Origin: an uncultured Agathobacter sp. | GTDB taxonomy: Bacteria; Bacillota; Clostridia; Lachnospirales; Lachnospiraceae | DNA: 64,000 nucleotides | Assembly (NCBI GenBank): GCA_945910395.1 | Contig: CAMDYX010000002.1 | Coordinates: forward strand, 1 to 64,000 | Direction of reading: 5' to 3' | Part shown: positions 17,324-25,097 of the stretch, piece by piece | Layout: each line of letters begins with the position of its first letter | Position numbering within the stretch: position 1 is the first letter of the stretch | The notes under the pieces: generated by a model | Database searches by the model: none | The model's input: only the letters and a program-made list of their open reading frames with translations | Told to the model about the DNA's origin: nothing | Translations under genes and position numbers: made by a program

Positions 17324-18156
17324 GTTTCCCCTGGTTTGATTTCTACGGTCTTACCATCCACCAAAAGCCATACCGGCATTGCCGATGGATTCTTGATCAT
17401 GGTCCGATCCGCACTATACTCCAGATTCTGCAAAGCCTGCTCATAGAAGAAAATCTCGATGTTCGTTGCATACCATACATCCGGCTGTCCGGACAATCTC
17501 TGTAAGGTCTCTTCCATAAGCTCCCAGGTCTCATGTCCATCCAGCTCGTAGCTATGTCCCCAGATGTACAAAAGCTTTTGATAGTTATAGTGGCTCTGTT
17601 CGGTTTTATCCTTTAAAAACCGGGTAATTAACATTTCCATCGTATCGTCGCCGAAATGACAGCTCGGATGCCACGCCATAAAGTCTCTTGGCACACCAAG
17701 GGTTTTGGTAGCAACCGTAGTGCGGCTATAGTGAATTCCGCATTCCTTTAAGACAGAAATCACCGTATCGTCATAAGTTCCAAAAGGATATGCCATTCCT
17801 GTAACCGGATAACCCACCAGACGCTCCAGGTTCTTGCGATCCTCCATGACCTCATAACGGATGGCATCCTTATTCAGATACACCAGATTTGGATGGGAAA
17901 TCGTGTGAACCGCAACCTCATGGCCTTTATATAGCTGTGCCACTTCGCTTTCTTCAATCTTGTTGTGTGTGGTTTCTTTGATGAAATTTCCGTTGGCCTT
18001 TGCCAGCTTTCCAAAGCATCCGGAGTCCAGATTAAAGGTTCCACGAATGCCGTATTTATTGAACAATTCCACCAGACGACGGTCCTGGGTCACTCCGTCA
18101 TCGTAGCTGAAGGTCAGACATTTTTCTTTTCCGTTATAAAATAATGGTTTCATCAT
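17308..18156 (-). CDS. Polysaccharide deacetylase family protein (NodB-like)
   Basis: Protein of 282 residues with carbohydrate-esterase-4-like metal motifs: CLTFSYDDGVTQD near residue 13 (variant of TFDDG), HEVAVHTISHPNL near residue 74 (HxxxH), and GMAYPFGTYDD near residue 118. No signal peptide, so unlike cell-wall deacetylases it works in the cytoplasm. The start overlaps the stop of the aldo/keto reductase gene (ATGA). Being last in the RG-I operon, it may remove acyl groups from imported pectin fragments or sugar intermediates; the exact substrate is not visible. Confidence 0.82.
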   Translation of the reverse strand: MMKPLFYNGKEKCLTFSYDDGVTQDRRLVELFNKYGIRGTFNLDSGCFGKLAKANGNFIKETTHNKIEESEVAQLYKGHEVAVHTISHPNLVYLNKDAIRYEVMEDRKNLERLVGYPVTGMAYPFGTYDDTVISVLKECGIHYSRTTVATKTLGVPRDFMAWHPSCHFGDDTMEMLITRFLKDKTEQSHYNYQKLLYIWGHSYELDGHETWELMEETLQRLSGQPDVWYATNIEIFFYEQALQNLEYSADRTMIKNPSAMPVWLLVDGKTVEIKPGETYIAG

Positions 18157-19145
18157 TTTGCCTCCACAATTGCATCAATCTGTCTTAATTCATCCTCTGT
18201 AAATTCCGGACTAAAAAGGACTCCAAGGTTTGTAATAATCTGTTCCGGGCGACTTGCCCCGATTAGCACACTTGTTACAATGCCATCCTTTAAAATCCAC
18301 TTAAGCGCCATCTGGGATAGGGTTTCTCCACGATTTTTCGCAATCTCATTTAATTTCAAAAGCTGTCCTGTTTTTTCTTCCACAGTTTCTGCCTTTAGGA
18401 ATCTTCCATCTGTATGAATCCGGCTGTCCTCAGGGATTCCCTTCAGATACCGATCGGATAACAGTCCCTGGGCCAGAGGAGAAAAACAGATCAGTCCCAC
18501 TTTATTCTTTGCCACCGCATCCTTAAGTCCATTCTGTTCGATGGTCCTGTCTAACATATTATACCGGTTCTGATTGATCACAAAGGGGCAGTGCAGCTCA
18601 TCCAAAATGGCCTTTGCCTGCTCCATTTTCTCTCCCGTATAATTGGAGATGCCAACATATAATGCTTTTCCGCTTCGTACGATCTGCGCCAGCGCCTCCA
18701 TGGTTTCCTCTAATGGTGTTTCCGGGTCCATTCTGTGATGGTAGAAAATATCTACATATTCCAGTCCCATTCTCTTTAAGCTCTGATCAATGCTTGCAAT
18801 CAGATACTTTCTGCTTCCCCAATCACCATAAGGGCCATCCCACATGCCATATCCGGCCTTTGTGCTGATGATCATCTCATCCCGGTATGCGGACATTTCT
18901 TCCTTTACGATCTTTCCAAAATTGCGCTCGGCACTTCCCGGCTCGGGGCCATAATTATTTGCAAGGTCAAAATGCGTAATTCCATGATTAAATGCGGTAA
19001 AACACATCTGCTTCATATTCTCGTAATCGCCGGTATCCCCGAAATTATGCCAAAGCCCAAGGGAAACCTCCGGAAGCATGAGTCCGCTTGCTCCGCATCT
19101 GTGATATTTCATAGTTTCATATCTGTTCGCTGCTGCAGTATACAT
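18153..19145 (-). CDS. Aldo/keto reductase, YghZ/glyceraldehyde-3-phosphate reductase type
   Basis: NADPH-dependent (beta/alpha)8 reductase of 330 residues. Family signs are GITHFDLANNYGPEPGSAER (catalytic Asp and Tyr), ISTKAGYGMWDGPYGDWGSR, the His in DIFYHHRMDP, and cofactor site SVLIGASRPEQI. It most resembles the YghZ / L-glyceraldehyde-3-phosphate reductase subgroup. SD AAAGGAG precedes ATG 19145. It sits between an isomerase gene and the deacetylase gene in the RG-I operon. It could reduce aldehydes formed from rhamnose or arabinose breakdown, but this is inference. Confidence 0.85.
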   Translation of the reverse strand: MYTAAANRYETMKYHRCGASGLMLPEVSLGLWHNFGDTGDYENMKQMCFTAFNHGITHFDLANNYGPEPGSAERNFGKIVKEEMSAYRDEMIISTKAGYGMWDGPYGDWGSRKYLIASIDQSLKRMGLEYVDIFYHHRMDPETPLEETMEALAQIVRSGKALYVGISNYTGEKMEQAKAILDELHCPFVINQNRYNMLDRTIEQNGLKDAVAKNKVGLICFSPLAQGLLSDRYLKGIPEDSRIHTDGRFLKAETVEEKTGQLLKLNEIAKNRGETLSQMALKWILKDGIVTSVLIGASRPEQIITNLGVLFSPEFTEDELRQIDAIVEAK

Positions 19146-19190
19146 ACTTTTTCTCCTTTATATTTCCAATTAGTACTGTTTATTGATTTG

Positions 19191-19366
19191 AAACTCCATG
19201 AATTTGCATATTCCATTCAGAACCCGCTTTCGCTCGTAAAAAGCGTAGCGGCACTTAATGAGCAATTCTTGCGAATTTAGTACCGCTACGTTCCGTCCCA
19301 AGCGAAAGCGCGTCTGCAATAAAATATACAAATTCATTCGGGAACACTTTTCCGAAATGGGAGAAT
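19191..19366. repeat. Repeat family A, copy 4
   Basis: About 175-bp variant between two co-directional operon genes. It shows AACTCCATGAATTTGCATAT, TAAAAAGCGTAGCGGCACTTAATGAGCAA, CGAATTTAGTACCGCTACG, and CAAATTCATTCGGGAACAC...CGAAATGGGAG. It starts six bases behind the stop codon of the isomerase gene on the minus strand. It nearly fills 19146-19370; no gene is present there. Confidence 0.8.
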
Positions 19367-19370
19367 CAAA

Positions 19371-20183
19371 TTATTGCATAAGCTTGCGCATAAATGCAAG
19401 GTCATGCGCTGCGGTAGCAGGATTCATCTCCTCCCGCATCACAGGCATATCCGGCCGCGTCTTAAGCCATTTCTTAAATACTTCATAGTCCATGATGCCC
19501 TCTCCCAAAAGTGTGGGCTGGTATTCTCCCTTGGGTCCAACGGTAAAATCTTTCAGATGAATGGTCTCGATGTAATCGCCAATCATGGAGAAGCATTTTT
19601 CCCAATATACCGGCTGATTGATTTCATCCGGTCTCTCCAGTACATTTGCCAGATCAAAAATCAGCTTCACATGATCGCTGCCAAGCTCATGAAGCACCTC
19701 CAATGTGGTCTCCACGTCCTCAAGGGGATGCCAGGCAACCGGCTCGATTGCCATCCACACATCCTGTCTTTCCGCCTCCTCGGCAAGGCGCTTTAAGCTG
19801 TCCATCATATAGGGAAACCAGATATGCTTCTGGAGCTTGGTAAGATGGGCGTAGGAGGTCTCAGATCCTACCAGCCGAGCTCCCACCAGTTTGCTGTAAT
19901 ACAAATACTTTTTAAAGGTATCCACTGCCTTCCCCCGAATCTCATCATCCGGATTTCCAAGATCCTGATAACAGCTTAAGACTGCAATTTCTATGTTTCT
20001 TGCTTCAAAGGCTTCCTTCATGCGATAAAGCAGCTCTTCACTTATATCCTCGAAGCCTTCCACTCCGGCAAAGGATCTTGGAATCGCAATCTGCGCTGCC
20101 TCATATCCTTCTTTCTTTAAAATATCCGCAAGAACATCTACCTCATGCTTCCCATAATCATGTGCTCGAACACCAAGCTTCAT
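19371..20183 (-). CDS. Sugar phosphate isomerase/epimerase (AP-endonuclease-2-like TIM barrel)
   Basis: Protein of 270 residues of the xylose-isomerase-like TIM-barrel superfamily. Typical segments are AIEPVAWHPLEDVETTLEVL (metal-binding Glu and His), HVKLIFDLANVLERPDEINQ (metal-binding Asp), TIHLKDFTVGPKGEYQPTLLGEG, and the C-terminal REEM. SD AAGGAGGAG precedes ATG 20183. It is the last gene before repeat A copy 4 within the RG-I operon. A second, divergent paralogue lies at 52913-53761. The substrate is unknown; a keto-sugar from pectin monomers is likely. Confidence 0.8.
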   Translation of the reverse strand: MKLGVRAHDYGKHEVDVLADILKKEGYEAAQIAIPRSFAGVEGFEDISEELLYRMKEAFEARNIEIAVLSCYQDLGNPDDEIRGKAVDTFKKYLYYSKLVGARLVGSETSYAHLTKLQKHIWFPYMMDSLKRLAEEAERQDVWMAIEPVAWHPLEDVETTLEVLHELGSDHVKLIFDLANVLERPDEINQPVYWEKCFSMIGDYIETIHLKDFTVGPKGEYQPTLLGEGIMDYEVFKKWLKTRPDMPVMREEMNPATAAHDLAFMRKLMQ

Positions 20184-20194
20184 AAAACTCCTCC

Positions 20195-21127
20195 TTACTC
20201 TTCCATATACTGCTTCTCTAATCGAAGGTACTCTTCTTCTGAAATCGGAATAATTCCTCCATGGCGCTTTTTGATTTCTCCAAGGTCATAGCTTCCCTCT
20301 TCTAAAATTACAAGCTCTCCCTTATCCAGATTTTCGCACAGAATCGGAAGATATCCCTTTTGAGTAGCAAAACGATCCACAATCAGGCACCACTTTTGCC
20401 TGTCATGTAAATAATAGCATTCCGGGCCCTCCACGCCATAGAGATTTTGCAGCGTTTCCGACGGCACACTTACAAATTCACCCATAAGATCTGTTCCCTT
20501 ATCCAGGGTAATCACCTTATCTGTTTCATCCTTGGAAAACCGGTAGTACGTCTTTCCATCAAAAATAATGGTGGTATCGATGACATGATTTTCACGCTCA
20601 ATATAAATCTTTGGTGCTGTAAACTCTTTAAAATCCCTGGTATAGGTGGCATAAATTCTCTGCTTTGCATTTTCGTCCCCCTCAAGCTTTACCATGGAAG
20701 CGAAAAAAACCAGATAGGCCTCCCTCTTTTGATCATAGATTGCCTCCGGTGCCCACACACAACCGGCCTCCTTTACGCCAATTTCCACGCTTCTAACCTT
20801 CGTCCAATTGATCAGATCCTCGGACTCCCAGATCAGTAGGCTTTTACTTCCTGCGTATTGTGCCACATCCCAGCCTTTTCCATTTGCAATTCTAAGATCC
20901 GTTGCAATCAGGTAAAAATGAGAGGGATTCCATACATCCCGTATGATAAATGGGTCCCTTGCTCCCAATTCCCCAATATCGGATATTAGAATTGGATTTC
21001 CACCGTTTAGATCCTTATAATGTAATCCGTCTTTACTGATTGCAAAGTAAATCTGCTCTCCATCCTCTCTTCCATCTGTAAATGTAACAAAGAGGTATCC
21101 ACCTGTTTCTATTGTATTGTCACCCAT
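20195..21127 (-). CDS. GH43-like glycoside hydrolase (short)
   Basis: Five-bladed beta-propeller protein of 310 residues. Candidate GH43 residues are Asp in GELGARDPFIIRDV (base), Asp in NHVIDTTIIFDGKTYY (pKa modulator), and Glu in GVEGPECYYL (acid); CVWAPEAIYDQKREAYLVFF is also typical. No signal peptide. Its start overlaps the upstream GH43 by 19 bp. It is likely an arabinosidase or related exo-enzyme acting on RG-I side chains; the subfamily cannot be set by eye. Confidence 0.8.
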   Translation of the reverse strand: MGDNTIETGGYLFVTFTDGREDGEQIYFAISKDGLHYKDLNGGNPILISDIGELGARDPFIIRDVWNPSHFYLIATDLRIANGKGWDVAQYAGSKSLLIWESEDLINWTKVRSVEIGVKEAGCVWAPEAIYDQKREAYLVFFASMVKLEGDENAKQRIYATYTRDFKEFTAPKIYIERENHVIDTTIIFDGKTYYRFSKDETDKVITLDKGTDLMGEFVSVPSETLQNLYGVEGPECYYLHDRQKWCLIVDRFATQKGYLPILCENLDKGELVILEEGSYDLGEIKKRHGGIIPISEEEYLRLEKQYMEE

Positions 21128-22449
21128 AATTCTACCTTTCTTGCACTCTCCGGCAGTTCCTCCTCCGGTGTCATATGAAGCACCGGGATTCCTTTTTCGT
21201 CAAACAAAATGGCTTTTGCCCTGGCGTGTCTGCAGGGATCGGAAAGTGGATTCTTTCCGGGCTCCACATACTCACACTCCCCATAATGTCCCTCCGCGTC
21301 CTGGGCATTGGAGCAGGCAAACGGTCTCGCGTGATATACCAGCACATCATTTCCGTTTTCATCCTTTGTAAAGGAATTGTGGCCGGGTCCGCATTGATCC
21401 AAAAAATCCTCGCTTCTTAAAAAAGGATGATCAAATTTTTTCCAGTTCTTCTTATCCAGTAAATCGGCATTGCAATCCGCCATAAGCATTCCAATGCAGT
21501 AGGTATAATCTGTGGCAGACGCTGAAAAAGCCACAAAAAGCTTATCCCCATGCTTTAATACCGAAGGTCCCTCATCCACCTTTACACCGCCACGCATTTC
21601 CCAGTCATATTCCGGATTGGTTAACAGCATCGGTTTTGAGATAATCTCCCAGGGCTTCCTGGGATTAATTTCCGCAAGGAATAAATCCGACAGCTGGTCC
21701 TCCCCTTTTTGTGCCCAGATCAGATACCATCTTCCTTTATTTTCAAAGCAGGTCATATCCAGAGAAAAGTCGCTAAAGGGTACAAAGGTTCTTCCCTCCC
21801 CCTTTAAGTCCTCCCTTTCGATCAGACGATAGAGATTGGACTCATCCTCAGCATACCAGCTCTTTGGGTCCATCAGATTCTTTCCGACACATTTTAACAT
21901 ATGGGGGCGGATGCTCCATACATTTTCCGGATCAACGCTTCCCGTAAAAAGAATATAGTAGCTGTCCCCGATCTTATGCAGCTCCGGAGCCCAAATATAG
22001 CGATGTAACCGCTTGGAGTCCTTCTGGTGCCAAATGGTAACCTCCTCGGCTTCTTTCAGTCCCTGAATTGTCTTTGCCCGGCGAAGAACAATCCGGTCGT
22101 ATCCGATTCCCTCTTTGTTTTCTTTGGTTCCCCTTACCGGATAGGAGGCGGTAAAATAGTACCATCCATCCTCAGCGAGAAGAATGTAGGGATCAGCCCG
22201 CTCCTCCACCAGCACCTTATCATACTCCGGGAAAACTACCTGTCCATGAAGCTGCAACCTGCCGTTCTTTTCGTTGGCTAACGCCTCTACTTCCCCTGCA
22301 TCCCACCGGATTTTATATTCCTTACTGCTTCCATCATCATAGCTTGCGGTAAGCTTCACATTCTTAAGTGCCAAGCTCACAGCATCTTTCCCCTCTGACG
22401 GAGTAATTTCTATTTCGTTTTTATTTAATGTAGAACCTATAAATTTCAT
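21109..22449 (-). CDS. GH43 glycoside hydrolase with N-terminal Ig-like domain
   Basis: Protein of 446 residues. Residues 1-75 look like a small bacterial Ig-like domain (ASYDDGSSKEYKIRWDAGEV). The GH43 propeller follows: Asp in VEERADPYILLAEDGWYYF, RYIWAPELHKIGDSYYILFT, Asp in FSLDMTCFENKGRWYLIW, and Glu in VDEGPSVLKHGDKLFVAF. The ORF track starts at 22491; ATG 22449 with GGAGGGA ahead is preferred. No signal peptide. A likely alpha-L-arabinofuranosidase for arabinan side chains. Confidence 0.85.
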   Translation of the reverse strand: MKFIGSTLNKNEIEITPSEGKDAVSLALKNVKLTASYDDGSSKEYKIRWDAGEVEALANEKNGRLQLHGQVVFPEYDKVLVEERADPYILLAEDGWYYFTASYPVRGTKENKEGIGYDRIVLRRAKTIQGLKEAEEVTIWHQKDSKRLHRYIWAPELHKIGDSYYILFTGSVDPENVWSIRPHMLKCVGKNLMDPKSWYAEDESNLYRLIEREDLKGEGRTFVPFSDFSLDMTCFENKGRWYLIWAQKGEDQLSDLFLAEINPRKPWEIISKPMLLTNPEYDWEMRGGVKVDEGPSVLKHGDKLFVAFSASATDYTYCIGMLMADCNADLLDKKNWKKFDHPFLRSEDFLDQCGPGHNSFTKDENGNDVLVYHARPFACSNAQDAEGHYGECEYVEPGKNPLSDPCRHARAKAILFDEKGIPVLHMTPEEELPESARKVELWVTIQ

Positions 22450-22522
22450 AATGCTGTCCCTCCACAAATATAAGCAGAAAATGGATAGCATGTTCCCACA
22501 CTATCCATTCTCTTTTCACATT

Positions 22523-22834
22523 TTAATCTAAATGGAACAATGGCTTTAGATCGATGGATACCGGGCTGTTATCCGGATTCGTCTCCATAATGTCCGCCAT
22601 GAAATCCCACCATTTGCGATTGATGGCAGTATCGGCGCCCTTTGCCCAGAGCTCTTCGTCCTCAATCTCAATATATCCGAATAAAGTTAATGTCTCCTTA
22701 TCCAAAAAGATGGTGTAATTTTTTCCACCGTGCTCATGAATCATGTCTTTCATTTCCTGCCATAACTCATTATGACGCTTTTCATACTCTGCCTCCTGAC
22801 CCGGATACAGCTTCATTTTAAATCCCTTTACCAT
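22523..22834 (-). CDS. rhaM: L-rhamnose mutarotase
   Basis: Protein of 103 residues, the usual length for RhaM (about 104). It has the YiiL/RhaM pattern: GFKMKLYPGQEAEYEKRHNE, then GGKNYTIFLDKETLTLFGYI and KWWDFMADIMETNPDNSP. RhaM interconverts the anomers of L-rhamnose. It sits directly behind the GH112 phosphorylase gene, which fits release of rhamnose from Gal-Rha. No other rhamnose catabolic gene is in the window. Confidence 0.93.
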   Translation of the reverse strand: MVKGFKMKLYPGQEAEYEKRHNELWQEMKDMIHEHGGKNYTIFLDKETLTLFGYIEIEDEELWAKGADTAINRKWWDFMADIMETNPDNSPVSIDLKPLFHLD

Positions 22835-22874
22835 GGCTCTTTTCTCCTTCCATTAATTCTGCTAAGTTTTTTAA

Positions 22875-22906
22875 ACTCCCATTTCGGAAACACAATTCCG
22901 AAAAGG
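22875..22906. repeat. Repeat family A, minimal copy (ends only)
   Basis: ACTCCCATTTCGGAAACACA followed by ATTCCGAAAAGG joins the two outer ends of family A with the whole interior missing. It forms a small hairpin in the gap between the rhaM and GH112 genes. Confidence 0.65.
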
Positions 22907-22923
22907 CTTTTATGAAAAGAAAC

Positions 22924-25083
22924 TTATTCATCTACAATCTGGGTTTCAAACGGATTTAAGAAAAATTCCTTGGTTCCGTTATTGGTTTTTACCGTTGTAG
23001 TAAGTGCCTTGTCGCTATTGTTGATTACAACAAGCTTCTTACTTGCCGGATAGTATGCACACTCTGCATCCGGATGGCTTGTCAAAAACTTCTGGTCTAA
23101 ATCCATGCCCCTTGCATACAGCATCAGATTTAGAAGCATACGGTTGTTTGCGTTGTTCTTCTCAAATTTGGAGAGATAAACACCCTTTCCCTTTCCAAAA
23201 TCGTGGACTACCGCAACCGGAATACCATCCTTTTCCACCAGAACCTTTGCTGTCGGGTCGGTGAGATACAGATTGGCTGCTGCCGGAACATCTGCTCCCT
23301 CTGGGAATATCACTTTCTTTGTTTTCTCATCCACATCAAACTGCCATCTTCCATGGCATACCTTCGCGCCGGTATCCTTATCAATACCCAGTACAGAGGC
23401 CATTCTAAAGTAGGTATCATATCCTTCTACTGCAGATGGGTCCTCCACGCCAATCAACACGCCGCCTTCATAAACCCATTTCTGAAGCGTTGCCACAAGA
23501 GCAGCATCTTTCCATGCATCTCCGCCACTCCATGCCGTTCCTGCACGTCCGGCATTGATTACAATATCCACATCCTTCAGAGCCCCGTTCTTTACATCAT
23601 TAAAATCAATGAAGGCAACATCCACCGGAAGTCCGGAAAGAGCCTCATTAATGTGAATCAGGGTATGCATGTAGGTCTCATGGAAATGTCCGGAGAGACT
23701 CCAGGAACGAAGCTTTCCCCAGCTGTGAAGAACAGCGACCTTACATGGCAAAGTATATACTCCACCGTCTGCGTGCATTGCCTTTACCTTACGGAATTCC
23801 TTCATAAGCTCTTCGATATAATCCTGGAAATCCGGAAAATCCTCTGTCAGATGCAGGTATCCGCCAAGACCGAGGCGGTCTACCGGCTGGCGAAGCAGCG
23901 CTCTTCGGATACTGATCCAGTAATTTTTTGCGTCAAGAGTTGGATTTCCACCCTCCATAAAGGTTGGTGCTCCACCAAGTCCTACCGGGAAAAGATACGG
24001 ATGCAGACGCAGCTCGTGAGTTTCTACCTTTGCATTCGCGCAAAGTCTCGCCTCATATCCTGAGAATACACACTTGATCAATCCATCAAATCCAAATTCT
24101 TCAAAATGCTCACTGTATGGCTCTACGCCAATCCAGCTATCATCATAAAATACATATGCCTTCTTGCCATAACGGTGTACCAGCTCCACAAGCTGCTTAC
24201 CGAATTCAACCACAAACCGGTTGGTAAATTCCATGTAATCTCTCTGCTTTTTGCCTGCCGGCATATGGGTTACATGTAGCTTCCCCTGATTGATAAAATC
24301 CTCTGAGGTAAGAGCATATCCGTATTCCTTTTCAAAATCATCCAACGCCTTTGGACTTACCGTAAAATCATAGGAGCCCCAGTCTGAATAGAGATTTCGG
24401 TTTCTCTCATCGCTTCCCCAAATCCATACAAAATTGTAAAACATGGAGGTAAAACGGACAACCGTTGTGTCCGGATGGCTCTTGCACCAGTCCTCCATCC
24501 ACTTATACATATAATTCTGGGCTTCTTTGCTTCTTGGATCGATTGGCATTAAATGCTCTTTATTCCAGTTGTTTGTCACATGATTGTACATGGAAATCTC
24601 TTCCCAGATACGGTATGCCAGGAAGTTTACCGTATAATTGTGAAAAGGAATCGCCCCCTGAATAAATACATTGCCTGCCTCTGACTCATAGTGCCATTTC
24701 TCAGCAGGGACCTTTTCGTTTGCAGTCCGGTCATAGACCTCCCAATATTTCACGGAATCTTCACTGCTGTTTACAACAAACTGTTCCTCAAAATATCCAT
24801 CCATTAAGTGAATGGTAAGGATTTCATCCTTAGCCATAACCCCACGGCTCATAAGGAAGCTCTGCTGTAGGTTATCCATGTGCTTTTTTGCCCACTCATT
24901 ATGGTCACGAATGATACATATAGTAGAATAAATGCCATATCCGGCTTTTGTGATTTCATCTGATAACACGGTTCCGTCACTATCACGGATCACATCCGCT
25001 CCCCATTTCTCTGCCATCTTAAGTGTCAGTTGTTCATAACCGGCCTCTCCCGGCAGGGTAAAGCTACCCTTTTCTTCTACCAT
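22924..25083 (-). CDS. GH112 phosphorylase, probably galactosyl-beta-1,4-L-rhamnose phosphorylase
   Basis: Protein of 719 residues with full-length GH112 features: KKAYVFYDDSWIGVEPYSEHF, ADIGGATAMVEEKGSFTLP-type N-terminus, EGGNPTLDAKNYWISIRRAL, and VAVLHSWGKLRSWSLSGHFH. GH112 enzymes cleave galacto-N-biose/lacto-N-biose or galactosyl-beta-1,4-L-rhamnose with phosphate, giving galactose-1-phosphate. The adjacent rhamnose mutarotase and RG-I operon argue for the Gal-Rha type. The ORF track start (25119) overlaps CE12; ATG 25083 with AGGAGGAG ahead is better. Cytoplasmic. No galactose-1-phosphate genes are in the window. Confidence 0.88.
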   Translation of the reverse strand: MVEEKGSFTLPGEAGYEQLTLKMAEKWGADVIRDSDGTVLSDEITKAGYGIYSTICIIRDHNEWAKKHMDNLQQSFLMSRGVMAKDEILTIHLMDGYFEEQFVVNSSEDSVKYWEVYDRTANEKVPAEKWHYESEAGNVFIQGAIPFHNYTVNFLAYRIWEEISMYNHVTNNWNKEHLMPIDPRSKEAQNYMYKWMEDWCKSHPDTTVVRFTSMFYNFVWIWGSDERNRNLYSDWGSYDFTVSPKALDDFEKEYGYALTSEDFINQGKLHVTHMPAGKKQRDYMEFTNRFVVEFGKQLVELVHRYGKKAYVFYDDSWIGVEPYSEHFEEFGFDGLIKCVFSGYEARLCANAKVETHELRLHPYLFPVGLGGAPTFMEGGNPTLDAKNYWISIRRALLRQPVDRLGLGGYLHLTEDFPDFQDYIEELMKEFRKVKAMHADGGVYTLPCKVAVLHSWGKLRSWSLSGHFHETYMHTLIHINEALSGLPVDVAFIDFNDVKNGALKDVDIVINAGRAGTAWSGGDAWKDAALVATLQKWVYEGGVLIGVEDPSAVEGYDTYFRMASVLGIDKDTGAKVCHGRWQFDVDEKTKKVIFPEGADVPAAANLYLTDPTAKVLVEKDGIPVAVVHDFGKGKGVYLSKFEKNNANNRMLLNLMLYARGMDLDQKFLTSHPDAECAYYPASKKLVVINNSDKALTTTVKTNNGTKEFFLNPFETQIVDE

Positions 25084-25097
25084 AGCTGTTGCTCCTC

